A stretch of 64,000 bases of DNA from Kocuria rosea subsp. polaris (GCA_023896275.1 MLDA01000002.1:1-64000), one strand, 5' to 3'. Numbered from the stretch's first letter, positions 45,980-54,010 are shown. Translations and numbers: made by a program. Notes: generated from the sequence alone by a model not told the origin.

Positions 45980-46007
45980 ATAGTAGCGCCGTTTTGAGAC
46001 GTTTCAA
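45980..46007 (-). promoter_or_regulatory. Promoter of the rhaM-transporter unit with operator O1
   Basis: On the reverse strand TTGAAA (46007-46002) and TACTAT (45985-45980) are 16 bases apart. The operator-like TGAAACGTCTCA (46006-45995; one mismatch to TGAAWCGWTTCA) overlaps the -35 element, so a bound repressor would block polymerase. Confidence 0.65.
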
Positions 46008-46096
46008 ATGCGTCCACTCCATCCCGTTTTGGTGGCAGGAAGCGCCGGCGGCTCGCGGAATGGAGCGACGAACCCCTCCGATTCGGGACGGAGGCG

Positions 46097-46909
46097 CTAC
46101 CGCAGGCGCCCGAGGACAGCCAGAATCGTCGCGCGAACCTCTTCGCGCCGGTGCCAGAGTTGTTCGGCTCGGAAGCGCAGCGTGACGTAGCCGTCGACAA
46201 TGGCGCGCGTCGTGCGGTCCATATCGGTCCTCCACTGGTCGCGGCTGCCATGGAATGCCCAGCCGTCCGTTTCGATGATGAGGAACCCCTCGACCAAGAA
46301 GTCGACGCGTCCGACGCCCGGGAGGCGGCACTGGGCGGTGTAGCGGACGCCCAACTCATCGAGCATGAGGCGCATCTCGACTTCGAGTAGGGATCCGGCG
46401 TCTCCTCGGACCTGCCCCAGCAGGGTCAGGGCTCTGCCGTGCCGATTCCCGAGGAATCTGCGAATCTCACCAGCGTCGAGGCGGTGCAGGATGATCGCGG
46501 ATTCGACGAGGGAGATGGCTCCTGCGGGTCCCAGGCACGAAAGGGCGTGGGCACAGACTTCGGCCAAGGGCAGGACTGCGGCGCTGCTGATCGCCTGGTC
46601 ACCGTAGCGACGGTGCGCGTTGACGGTGCGTGGCACACGTTGCCCGCGAGTGAACGCGATGTGGGCCTGGTGAGGCGGGTCGCGGACCCAGAGCCGGTAG
46701 AACGTGGCGGCCGAGGCGCAAGTCAGCGCGCCGCCGAGGGTGGCAGCGAGGCGCAGGTCCGGCGGGGCGTCGCGGTGGACAAGGACGCCGCGCCGGACGC
46801 GGAGGTGCGCGCGGGTCAGCTCCTTGTACTGGCGCTCGGTGAAGCCCTGTTCGAGGAAGGCGGCTCGTCTGGCCACGAGCTGACGGGCGAGAAACTCTTC
46901 GGGATCCAT
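46097..46909 (-). CDS. Hypothetical protein with DUF559 (PD-(D/E)XK-like) C-terminal domain
   Basis: A 270-residue protein. Residues ~1-60 resemble an AbiEi-type winged helix (FTERQYKELTRAHLRVRRGVLVHRD); the middle HALSCLGPAGAISLVESAI is helical; the end GVGRVDFLVEGFLIIETDGWAFHGSRDQWRTDMDR is the DUF559 core, related to Vsr/restriction nucleases, with Asp and Glu in place for metal binding. This two-part layout is widespread in actinobacteria as a single gene without a known partner. Function unproven; no antitoxin gene is adjacent. ATG at 46909 is the start before the conserved part. Confidence 0.78.
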   Translation of the reverse strand: MDPEEFLARQLVARRAAFLEQGFTERQYKELTRAHLRVRRGVLVHRDAPPDLRLAATLGGALTCASAATFYRLWVRDPPHQAHIAFTRGQRVPRTVNAHRRYGDQAISSAAVLPLAEVCAHALSCLGPAGAISLVESAIILHRLDAGEIRRFLGNRHGRALTLLGQVRGDAGSLLEVEMRLMLDELGVRYTAQCRLPGVGRVDFLVEGFLIIETDGWAFHGSRDQWRTDMDRTTRAIVDGYVTLRFRAEQLWHRREEVRATILAVLGRLR

Positions 46910-47069
46910 GCCCCCAGCGTGGCCGTTCCGGTGGTGGGCGGCGGCCCTGAGGGCGACGTTGTGGACAACGGCGTCCAGTCCGACCCGTTGTTCACAGCGC
47001 TGCATCTGAAGGCGAGGGCCACCGAATCGTCTCTGCCCGCCAATCCGGGTTGGAGTGGAAGCGGTCAGG

Positions 47070-47702
47070 CTACGCGTCCGCGAGAATCACGACCGCGAGG
47101 TTTCGCGGGCCGTGCACACCCTCGACGCGCTCGAGCTCGATGTCGCTCGTCGCACTGGGCCCCGAGATCCACGTCTGCGGGCGGGTGATGTCCAGGCGCG
47201 GCAGGGCCTCCGGCAGCAGCTGCACGATGCTCGAGGCCGCCACCACGCACACGTGCGTGTCCGGCACCAGCGAGATCGCCCGGCGTCCCTGCGCCGCCGA
47301 ACCGTCGAGGACGATCGTGCCGGATTCGGCGACCGATACCGCCGAACCGGTCACCACCGCGTCGATCGCATCCAGGTCCTCGACCGACGTCGGGTGCTCG
47401 GGGGAGTCGATCACGCGCCGTGCGCTCGCCGGTATCTGGGCGAGCCAGGCCGCGTCGAGCCCGGCGGGCACCACGTACGACGACGCCGCGGCCAGCCGCG
47501 CCGCGATGGTCGCGGCTGCGTCGGCGGACGGCACGACGTCCACGTTCGCCTTGTAGTCGACGAGGCGGTCGACGAGCTGCTCGATGAGCTGCTCGCGGGT
47601 CAGTTCCGAAGCCCGCCGGTAGGTGCGTTGTACCTCGGGGGCCTCCGGTGCATCCGACAGGGCGGAGCGGAGGCGGCTCATGATCTCTTCGCGGGCGCTC
47701 AT
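47070..47702 (-). CDS. lutC: Lactate utilization protein C (LUD domain)
   Basis: A 210-residue LUD-domain protein, MSAREEIMSRLRSALSDAPEAP, with VTGSAVSVAESGTIVLDGS and PDTHVCVVAASSIV, matching LutC/YkgG. It is a part of the iron-sulfur LutABC complex that oxidises L-lactate to pyruvate. Its ATG overlaps the lutB stop (ATGA, 47702-47699), so it is the last gene of lutABC. Confidence 0.92.
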   Translation of the reverse strand: MSAREEIMSRLRSALSDAPEAPEVQRTYRRASELTREQLIEQLVDRLVDYKANVDVVPSADAAATIAARLAAASSYVVPAGLDAAWLAQIPASARRVIDSPEHPTSVEDLDAIDAVVTGSAVSVAESGTIVLDGSAAQGRRAISLVPDTHVCVVAASSIVQLLPEALPRLDITRPQTWISGPSATSDIELERVEGVHGPRNLAVVILADA

Positions 47703-49183
47703 GCGCGTCCCTCCTTCTTCCACCAGTCGCGGAACGACTGGGACGGCGGGGCGGGGATATCGCGGGAGGACGTCCAGGCTCCCGCGAGTTTGCCCGGCAG
47801 TTTCTTGATCTTCTTGTCGCGTCCGGCCACGAGCCGCCCGAGCGGCAGGGCTTTCTCCATCAGGTTCAGGACCTTTCCGGAGGAGAGGGCGATTTCGGCG
47901 CCTTTCATGAGCAGATCCATCTCGGTCGGCACGCGACTCGCGGCGTGCTGGGCCTTCACATCCTCGCCGCGCAGGTGCACCAGGATGTCCGGAATGTTGA
48001 TCTTCACCGGGCAGGCGTCGTAGCACGCGCCGCAGAGGCTGGAGGCGTAGGGCAGCGAGCCGTTGTCCTCAGCCTCGATGCCCGTCATGAGCGGGGAGAG
48101 GATCGCGCCGATCGGGCCCGGGTAGGTCGAACCGTAGGCGTGCCCGCCCGTGCGCTCGTACACCGGGCACACGTTCATGCAGGCCGAGCAGCGGATGCAG
48201 TTCAGGGCGGTGCGTCCGTACTTGTCCGCCAGGGCGTTGGTGCGCCCGTTGTCCAGCAGGACGATGTGCACGTTCTGCGGCCCGTCGCCGGCGGTGACCC
48301 CGGTCCAGAGGGACGTGTAGGGGTTCATACGCTCGCCGGTGGAGGAACGCGGCAGTAACTGCATGAAGACCTCGAGGTCCTGCGCGCTCGGCAGCACCTT
48401 CTCGATGCCCATGACGGTGATGAGGGTTTCTGGCAGCGTCAGGCACATGCGCCCGTTGCCCTCGGACTCGACGACGCCGAGGGTCCCGGTGTCCGCGAGC
48501 GCGAAGTTCGCCCCCGAGATCGCGACCCTGGCGCTGAGGAACTTGCGGCGCAGGTGCGAGCGCGCCGCCATCGCCAGCTCGGCCGGATTGTCCGTTAGGG
48601 TCGGGTCCACCGCGGGCATCTCGCGCAGGAAGATGTCGCGGACCTCGGTGCGGTTCTTGTGAATCGCGGGCACCAGGATGTGGCTCGGCTTGTCGTGGCC
48701 GAGCTGCACGATCAGCTCCGCCAGGTCCGTCTCGAAAGCGCCGATGCCCTCGGCCTCGAGGTGCTCGTTGAGCCCGATCTCCTGCGTGGCCATCGACTTG
48801 ACCTTCACGACCTCCGGCGATCCGGTGGCGCGCACCAGGTCTGTGACGATCCGGTTGGCCTCCTCGGCGTCACGCGCCCAGTGCACGACGCCGCCGCGGG
48901 CGGTGAAGTTCGCCTCGAACTCCTCGAGCATGGCCGGCAGGTTCGCCATGACGGCGTCCTTGGTGTCGGCACCGGCCTGGCGCAGGTCCTCCCAGTCGGG
49001 CAGCTCGTTCACGACGTTCAGGCGCTTGTCGCGGATCGTGTGGGTCGCGTGGCGCAGGTTGGCGCGCAACTGCGGTTTGCCGAGTTCGCGCGTCGCGGCT
49101 TGGGGGAACGGCTCGGTGGCGTGCAGGTTGCCGTGCCCGAGCTGGCTCGGCAGCGCCGGCATGCCGACGAAGGTGGAACTCAT
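47699..49183 (-). CDS. lutB: Lactate utilization iron-sulfur protein B
   Basis: A 494-residue subunit: LUD domain (SGANFALADTGTLGVVESEGNGRM) followed by two [4Fe-4S] motifs, CIRCSACMNVCPVY and CGACYDACPV, and a C-terminal helical part ending FRDWWKKEGRA. Together with LutA and LutC it forms the flavin-independent L-lactate oxidation system. ATG at 49183 (MSSTFVGMPALPSQLG) overlaps the lutA stop (ATGA). The frame stays open upstream into lutA, but that is an out-of-frame overlap and not coding. Confidence 0.94.
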   Translation of the reverse strand: MSSTFVGMPALPSQLGHGNLHATEPFPQAATRELGKPQLRANLRHATHTIRDKRLNVVNELPDWEDLRQAGADTKDAVMANLPAMLEEFEANFTARGGVVHWARDAEEANRIVTDLVRATGSPEVVKVKSMATQEIGLNEHLEAEGIGAFETDLAELIVQLGHDKPSHILVPAIHKNRTEVRDIFLREMPAVDPTLTDNPAELAMAARSHLRRKFLSARVAISGANFALADTGTLGVVESEGNGRMCLTLPETLITVMGIEKVLPSAQDLEVFMQLLPRSSTGERMNPYTSLWTGVTAGDGPQNVHIVLLDNGRTNALADKYGRTALNCIRCSACMNVCPVYERTGGHAYGSTYPGPIGAILSPLMTGIEAEDNGSLPYASSLCGACYDACPVKINIPDILVHLRGEDVKAQHAASRVPTEMDLLMKGAEIALSSGKVLNLMEKALPLGRLVAGRDKKIKKLPGKLAGAWTSSRDIPAPPSQSFRDWWKKEGRA

Positions 49184-49971
49184 CGGGTGGCTCCCGTCGT
49201 CGTCCTGGGGACTTCGGCCGGTTCCTCGAGAGTCGAGGCAAGGATCTCGGCCAGGTGCAGCGTGCCGGCGGCGGCACCGGCGCGCGAGAGCCCGCCGCCG
49301 ATGTGTAGCAGGCAGGACGCGTCGCCGCCGGTGCACAGGCCGGCGCCGGTGGAGCGGATGTTCTCCGTCTTGTCCGCGAGCATCGCCGTCGAGACCTGCG
49401 AGTTCTTCATCGCGAACGTGCCGCCGAACCCGCAGCACGCCTCCGCCTCCGGCAGTTCGACGACGTCGATGCCACCGACCGTTCTCAGCAGGTCCAGTTG
49501 TCGGTCGCCTAGGCGGAGCAGACGCATGCCGTGGCAGGACGGGTGGTAGGTGACGCGGTGCGGGAACCAGCTGCCGAGCTGCTCGGCGGCGTCGGTGACG
49601 CCGAGGACGTCGACGAGCAGCTGGCTGAGCTCGTAGGTTCTCTTACCGACCGCAGTGGCTCGCTCCGCGAGCGCGGTGTCGCCGGCGCGTTCGGCGAGCA
49701 TCGGGTGCTGATGCTTGACGGAGGCGACACACGAACCGGAAGGTGCCACGGCGACGTCGTACTCGATGGACTCGAAGGCGTTCACGTGATTCGCGGCGAC
49801 CTTGCGGGCGGCGTCAAAGTACCCGGAGTTGGTGTGCATCTGGCCGCAGCAGGCCTGGCCGGCCGGGAAGATGACCTCGTGGCCGAGGCGCTCGAGGACG
49901 CTGACGGTGGCGCGCGCCGTCGACGGGTACATCGCGTCGACGATGCACGTGGCGAAGAGGGCGATTCTCAT
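49180..49971 (-). CDS. lutA: Lactate utilization protein A (CCG domain)
   Basis: A 263-residue protein with two cysteine-rich CCG domains (GQACCGQMHTNSGY and AEACCGFGGTFAMKN) like the C-terminal part of glycolate oxidase GlcF and heterodisulfide reductase. It begins MRIALFATCIVDAMYP. First gene of lutABC. The intergenic region with the GntR gene contains a promoter and a FadR-type operator. L-lactate from RhaEW is an obvious internal source of substrate. Confidence 0.93.
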   Translation of the reverse strand: MRIALFATCIVDAMYPSTARATVSVLERLGHEVIFPAGQACCGQMHTNSGYFDAARKVAANHVNAFESIEYDVAVAPSGSCVASVKHQHPMLAERAGDTALAERATAVGKRTYELSQLLVDVLGVTDAAEQLGSWFPHRVTYHPSCHGMRLLRLGDRQLDLLRTVGGIDVVELPEAEACCGFGGTFAMKNSQVSTAMLADKTENIRSTGAGLCTGGDASCLLHIGGGLSRAGAAAGTLHLAEILASTLEEPAEVPRTTTGATR

Positions 49972-49999
49972 TCTGACCCCAGGTGAGTGGAAAGCGGTG

Positions 50000-50038
50000 T
50001 GGTCTGACCATACTACGAGGGTGGCAGCCTGGCGTCCA
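50000..50038 (-). promoter_or_regulatory. lutA promoter with FadR/LldR-type operator
   Basis: On the reverse strand TGGACG (50038-50033) and TAGTAT (50015-50010) are 17 bases apart. Directly downstream TGGTCTGACCA (50000-50010) is a perfect 5-1-5 palindrome that fits TNGTNNNACNA, the general site of FadR-subfamily GntR regulators. The adjacent GntR protein is the natural binder. Confidence 0.72.
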
Positions 50039-50062
50039 GCGCCCGCCCACTACAGTGGAGCC

Positions 50063-50779
50063 GTGAGTAGTACAGCGAAGCCAGCCCGGGCGTACGAGGC
50101 CGTGCTCGACGCCGTCGAGGCCGACCTGCGGGCCGGGAACCTGAAGATCGGCGACCAACTGCCGGGGGAGCGCGCGCTCGCCGAGCGCCACGGGATCTCC
50201 CGGGCTTCGGTGCGGGACGCGATCCGGATCCTCGACGTCATGGGCGTCGTGCGGACCTCAACGGGTTCCGGGCCGTCGTCGGGTGCCGTCCTGATCTCCC
50301 GACCGGCGGCGGGCATCTCGACCGCCCTGCGCATGCACGTCGCCTCCGCCCAACTCTCGGTGCGGGAAATCGTGGAGACGCGCGTGCTGCTGGAGACCTG
50401 GGCGGCCGGCGCGGTGCGCCTGCACGACGACGAGGCGCGGGCGGAGGTGTTGTTGGGTGAGGCGCGCGGCCTGTTGGAGCAGATGGAGCGGCCCGAGACG
50501 GGACGCCGGGAGTTCCACGACCTGGACGCGCGCTTCCACGTGGTGCTCGCTTCGCTCTCCGGGAACGCCGTGATCACCGCGATGATGGAGTCGTTGCGCT
50601 TGGCGATCCGCGACTACGTCGCCGAGGCGATCACATCGGAAGCGGCCTGGAGCGACGTCGTCGCCACCTTGAAGGAGCAGCACCGGGGAATTCTCGACGC
50701 CGTCGCGGACGGTCGCGGGGGCGAGGCGGCGGAGCTGCTGCGCGAACACATCGAGTGGTTCCACCGCGAGGTCGGGTGA
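50063..50779 (+). CDS. lutR: GntR (FadR/FCD subfamily) regulator of lutABC
   Basis: A 238-residue regulator: GntR winged helix (QLPGERALAERHGISRASVRDAIRILDVMGVV) and an FCD effector domain (REIVETRVLLETWAAGAVRL, FHDLDARFHVVLASLSGN, EQHRGILDAVADGRGGEAAELLREHIEWF) with metal-ligand Asp/His residues. It probably senses L-lactate and represses lutABC. GTG at 50063. The last seven codons and stop lie in the left copy of a 35-bp direct repeat, so an insertion occurred exactly at its 3' end while keeping the gene intact. Confidence 0.9.
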   Translation: MSSTAKPARAYEAVLDAVEADLRAGNLKIGDQLPGERALAERHGISRASVRDAIRILDVMGVVRTSTGSGPSSGAVLISRPAAGISTALRMHVASAQLSVREIVETRVLLETWAAGAVRLHDDEARAEVLLGEARGLLEQMERPETGRREFHDLDARFHVVLASLSGNAVITAMMESLRLAIRDYVAEAITSEAAWSDVVATLKEQHRGILDAVADGRGGEAAELLREHIEWFHREVG

Positions 50780-50791
50780 GCGCGGGCTGCT
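50757..50791 (+). repeat. Left 35-bp direct repeat (attL-like)
   Basis: Identical over 35 bases to 52468-52502; starts GGTTCCACCGCGAGG and ends GCGGGCTGCT. It includes the end of the GntR gene (WFHREVG, stop) and 12 bases beyond the stop codon. Confidence 0.9.
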
Positions 50792-50930
50792 CGAGTTTGA
50801 AGTTGGGAAATGAGCTATCGCAGTCTGGATGCTGGCGCGCGGCGGAGTCGTTGGCAGGTGGGCTCGGAACCTGACACCGTGGCGCGTGGTGACGGAAACG
50901 CGAGGACAATTGATTATTGAGGACCGGCAG

Positions 50931-51089
50931 ATGAATTCAACTTTTTCGTGCGCGTCTCTAGTCGAAGCTGTCGGTACTCCGGACAGTCAGCCTGTCGAGC
51001 CCTCTTCGGAACTACCGCCAAGGCTGGCGCAAGTTTTTGGAGGTCTTCCGCGGTACGCTCGCGTCAGCCTTGGACGGCGGCTGATCTGA
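50931..51089 (+). CDS. 52-residue peptide encoded just before an MFS gene
   Basis: ATG at 50931 follows TGAGGA at 8-base spacing. The peptide begins MNSTFSCASLVEAVG, has a Ser/Pro/Glu middle (PDSQPVEPSSELPP) and a basic, aromatic end (GGLPRYARVSLGRRLI). Its TGA overlaps the ATG of the transporter gene by one base (TGATG), so the two are probably coupled. No similarity known to me. It could be an exported peptide, a regulatory leader controlling the transporter, or a remnant. Base composition is like the insert, not the host. Confidence 0.5.
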   Translation: MNSTFSCASLVEAVGTPDSQPVEPSSELPPRLAQVFGGLPRYARVSLGRRLI

Positions 51090-52345
51090 TGAGCGGTCAG
51101 GCAAAACGTTCCGTCCTTTCTATACTGCGTGACAATCCAGGTTTTGGGCGGATGGCCCTTTCTCAGGCGTTAAATGGATTTGGCGCTTCGATCGTTCCAA
51201 TTGCCCTCGCCTTTTCATTGCTTGAGCAGGGGGAGGGCGTTGGTGGGTTGGCAATAGTATTGGTTTCGTCCAGCCTTGGTCCCGTGCTCGCGACGATCTT
51301 TGGAGGGGTTGCGGCTGATTCTGGAAATCGCGCCAGAGTTATAAGGGTTTCCCGGCTGGTTTCTGGTGGTTTGCTTGCAGCTCTGGCTATTTTTATCCTG
51401 ATGGACTGGACCGCACCTTGGTTACTTGCCGTGATCAACTTCCTCATAGGGTGTGTGACCTCATTTTCACTACCCGCGTCTCGGGCAATTGTTCGCGACC
51501 TGGTGCCGCCAGAAGACCTGCGACGCGGGTTGGCTCTGATGAGTCTTTCGATCGACAGCGTAAGGTTGGCTGGACCAGGAGTCGCCGCGATCCTTCTCAC
51601 GGTTATCTCGAACGGTGCAGTAATTCTCGTTTCGGCTGCCATGAGTATTTTGTCGGCCACAATTATCTTGGGCCTGCGCCTGCCACCTCTGCCCGGCAGC
51701 AGTGAGACCAAAGTGCGACAGATCGCTGAAGGGTTCAGCTTCGCTTTTCGGCAGCGTTGGCTCGTCGTCACTGCGTTCAGTGGAATGTTTGTCACGGGCG
51801 CCTGGATGGCCGGATACAGTCTGATCGGTCCTGTGCAGGCCCACGAGAACTACAACGGATCGACCTTCTGGGGAATATGTGGAATGTTCTTCACTGCCGG
51901 GCTGATTGCCGGTGGATTAGTGGCGTACCATTTCGCGGTGAAGAATCCTGTCACCGGATGCATAATCGCGTCCTGCGGACTCGCCATTCCACTCGTGGCA
52001 CTTGGGCTTGTTTCGACTCCAGTCGTAGTGTATGCCAGCCTCTTCGTCGCGTCCTCTCTGTTGTCTCTGGCGATGACTTGGTGGTCCACGGGTGTTTCGT
52101 TTTTAGTGGAGAAGCAGTTTCTTGCCCGCGCCTTTGCCTTTAATTCTGTTGTCGAATTCGTTGGGATCCCATTGGCGTATGTCGTAGTTGGCGGAGCGAC
52201 TGCAGCTTTTAGGATCTCGCCCGAAATAGTCCAGTTCATTCTGGTGGGGACAATTGTTCTCGCTACGTTCTTCAATTTACTTCTCCTGCGCCGGTTCAGG
52301 TTTGCTTCTCATGCGAAGAATTCGATTGCTCACGTCTCTGGCTAG
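51089..52345 (+). CDS. MFS exporter (EntS/Mef-like MFS_3 type), foreign composition
   Basis: A 418-residue, 12-helix MFS protein. NPGFGRMALSQALNGFGASIVPIALAFSLLEQGEGVGGLAIVLVSSSLGPVLATIFGGVAADSGNR carries the helix 1-2 signature of the branch that includes enterobactin exporter EntS and macrolide efflux proteins; SLPASRAIVRDLVPPEDLRRGLALMS is also characteristic. ATG at 51089 overlaps the stop of the small ORF. An upstream extension of 47 codons is open but is the same DNA as that ORF in another frame. Likely exports a drug or peptide; substrate unknown. Confidence 0.85.
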   Translation: MSGQAKRSVLSILRDNPGFGRMALSQALNGFGASIVPIALAFSLLEQGEGVGGLAIVLVSSSLGPVLATIFGGVAADSGNRARVIRVSRLVSGGLLAALAIFILMDWTAPWLLAVINFLIGCVTSFSLPASRAIVRDLVPPEDLRRGLALMSLSIDSVRLAGPGVAAILLTVISNGAVILVSAAMSILSATIILGLRLPPLPGSSETKVRQIAEGFSFAFRQRWLVVTAFSGMFVTGAWMAGYSLIGPVQAHENYNGSTFWGICGMFFTAGLIAGGLVAYHFAVKNPVTGCIIASCGLAIPLVALGLVSTPVVVYASLFVASSLLSLAMTWWSTGVSFLVEKQFLARAFAFNSVVEFVGIPLAYVVVGGATAAFRISPEIVQFILVGTIVLATFFNLLLLRRFRFASHAKNSIAHVSG

Positions 52346-52467
52346 GGTGTGGCGGCGATGTCGCGGAGAGTGCCAGTGTGGTCTGCTTATTTCGGGGCTG
52401 AGGTTTCCGCGGCACATGTTTACCAAGTGCGGAGTTCTAGTGCTTGGGTGATATGCGGTGGGTGGTC

Positions 52468-52502
52468 GGTTCCACCGCGAGGTCGGGTGAGCGCGGGCTG
52501 CT
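52468..52502 (+). repeat. Right 35-bp direct repeat (attR-like)
   Basis: Exact copy of 50757-50791. After it the sequence returns to host-like GC. It repeats the last codons of the GntR gene out of any gene context. Confidence 0.9.
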
Positions 52503-52604
52503 TGTATCGCCGACTTGACACAAGGCGGTGCGCGCGACAGGATGGCAGCACATCTTGTATCAGTCCATTGTCACAAATGGCCTGATGGACGCTGAGGGGG
52601 TCCC

Positions 52605-53651
52605 GTGTTTTCACCACTGATCATCGTCGCCGGCGGCGCCGTGCTGCTGTGGCTGCTGGTGCTGATCCTGCGCGGTTTGATCTCGCGCCAGACGCCGCGC
52701 CTGAGCGACCTCATCGAGCCGAGCTGGCGCGCGGCCCACGGTAGCCGCCCGGAAATCCTGCGCCACCTGCGCCGCCGCTTCGTGGGCATGATCGTCATCG
52801 GCATCCTCGCCTGCATCTCCTGTCTGGCCTGGCAGTTCGTTGCGCCGCACCTCGGGGGCCTGCCCGTCGTCCTGGTTCCGGTCATGGTCTGGCTGGCGAT
52901 CATGGTCGCGTGGTCCGCGTGGCCGTGGCCTCGCGAGCACGACGAGGGCCCGCAGCCCGACGCCGACCGCCCCACAGGCGCCGCGACGCACGCCGACCTC
53001 ATCCGCCGCGGCTGGACGACCTTCGGGCCTCGGTGGTCCTTCCTGTTGCCTGGTGCGCTGCTGGCGCTGCTCGTCTTCGGGCTCGCGGCGGCGGGCCTGA
53101 CTTCCGTCGAGGACGAGTCCGGCCGCCTACGCCAGCTCGGCTACGAGTTCCAGGGCGGCGCCGAACTGGACGAGTCCGGCCTGGTCACCGAGGTGCTCTC
53201 AGGCGTCGGGGCCTCCGGTCCCTACCCAGGTTGGTACTATGGCGGCGTCATCCTCGTCGTCGCGTTTCTCGCCGCGATCGCCTCGCTCATCGTCCTGGCG
53301 CGCAACGCGCGGCGGGCCCGCCCACGCGACTTCCGGCTCTTCCGCCTCGATAACGGCGTCCGTGCCGCCGTCGCCTACACGGTTGCGACTCTGTCGACGG
53401 CGTTCCTCGCCTTCCAGGGCGCCGTCGTCGGGCTCATGGCCGCGACGGCGCAGTTCTCAGCGGCCCAGCGCACGCGGTTCGTCGTCGGCGAGCCCATCGA
53501 CGCCGCCGACATCACCTTCGATCCCCAGTTCCTGACGGCCTCGCTCACGATGATCGTGATCGCGCTCGTGCTCACGGTGGTCGGCGTGATGCTGCTGGCC
53601 TCCTGCTCCCGGCGCATGACGCAGGCGTTCGGCGTGCGGGAGCCGGCGTGA
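52605..53651 (+). CDS. Hypothetical integral membrane protein
   Basis: A 348-residue protein with about six hydrophobic helices (near 5-25, 60-82, 85-103, 145-165, 208-232 and 255-285, 318-338). The loop PRLSDLIEPSWRAAHGSRPEILRHLRRR and the later PRDFRLFRLDNGVRAAVAYT are basic and cytoplasmic. GTG at 52605 after GAGGGGGT. It overlaps the following GntR gene by GTGA, so the two form an operon; membrane proteins paired with YtrA-type regulators are usually transporter or DUF1648-like components. Not recognised further. Confidence 0.72.
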   Translation: MFSPLIIVAGGAVLLWLLVLILRGLISRQTPRLSDLIEPSWRAAHGSRPEILRHLRRRFVGMIVIGILACISCLAWQFVAPHLGGLPVVLVPVMVWLAIMVAWSAWPWPREHDEGPQPDADRPTGAATHADLIRRGWTTFGPRWSFLLPGALLALLVFGLAAAGLTSVEDESGRLRQLGYEFQGGAELDESGLVTEVLSGVGASGPYPGWYYGGVILVVAFLAAIASLIVLARNARRARPRDFRLFRLDNGVRAAVAYTVATLSTAFLAFQGAVVGLMAATAQFSAAQRTRFVVGEPIDAADITFDPQFLTASLTMIVIALVLTVVGVMLLASCSRRMTQAFGVREPA

Positions 53652-54010
53652 TCTCCGTCGATCCGACCTCTCCGCTGGGGCCGGCAGAGCAGATTCGCGG
53701 CCAGCTCGAGGCGCTCATCCGCTCCGGTGCGCTCGCCGCCGACGAGCGCCTGCCGAGCGTCCGCCAGCTGGCCGCCGACCTGCGTGTCGCCGCCGGCACC
53801 GTCGCCCGCGCCTACAAGGAACTGGAGGAGGCGGGCCTGGTGCGCGCGGCCCGTGCCGCGGGCACGCGCGTCAATCCGGGGCACGACGACGGCGCGGACG
53901 CCTTCGCGCTGGCCTCCGACCTCGTGCGGTCCGCTCGCGGCCGGGGGTTGAGCCTTGCCGAGGCCCAGGCACTTGTCGCCGCGGCTTGGGTGGCCGACGA
54001 GCCGCGATAG
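53648..54010 (+). CDS. GntR family regulator, YtrA subfamily
   Basis: A 120-residue, single-domain regulator: GPAEQIRGQLEALIRSGALAADERLPSVRQLAADLRVAAGTVARAYKELEEAGLV is a full GntR winged helix, followed by a short ~45-residue helical tail, the layout of YtrA proteins. Start GTG at 53648 overlaps the stop of the membrane protein gene (GTGA). Such regulators normally repress the linked membrane-protein operon. Confidence 0.88.
   Translation: MISVDPTSPLGPAEQIRGQLEALIRSGALAADERLPSVRQLAADLRVAAGTVARAYKELEEAGLVRAARAAGTRVNPGHDDGADAFALASDLVRSARGRGLSLAEAQALVAAAWVADEPR

Larger units (their letters stand above)
50757..52502. mobile_element. Low-GC insert flanked by 35-bp direct repeats
   Basis: The 1676 bases between the repeats (50792-52467) are visibly lower in GC and use codons such as TTG, ATA, GTA, TTT and AAT that are rare in all neighbours. 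Payload: a 52-codon ORF and an MFS transporter. There is no integrase, transposase or terminal inverted repeat. Duplication of the 3' end of a host gene is typical of site-specific integration, so this may be a passenger moved in trans or the remnant of a larger element. Confidence 0.7.

Noticed and set aside
49184-49438. N-terminal extension of lutB by 85 codons
   Set aside because: It is the lutA coding sequence in another frame; LutB homologues begin near MSSTFVG and the ATGA overlap fits.
50948-51088. Upstream extension of the MFS gene by 47 codons
   Set aside because: It has no hydrophobic or family character, and the overlapping frame starting at 50931 has the better ribosome binding site and ends exactly at the MFS ATG.
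50792-52467. Insertion sequence
   Set aside because: No transposase ORF and no terminal inverted repeats; the flanking repeats are direct, 35 bp long and part of a host gene, unlike IS target duplications.
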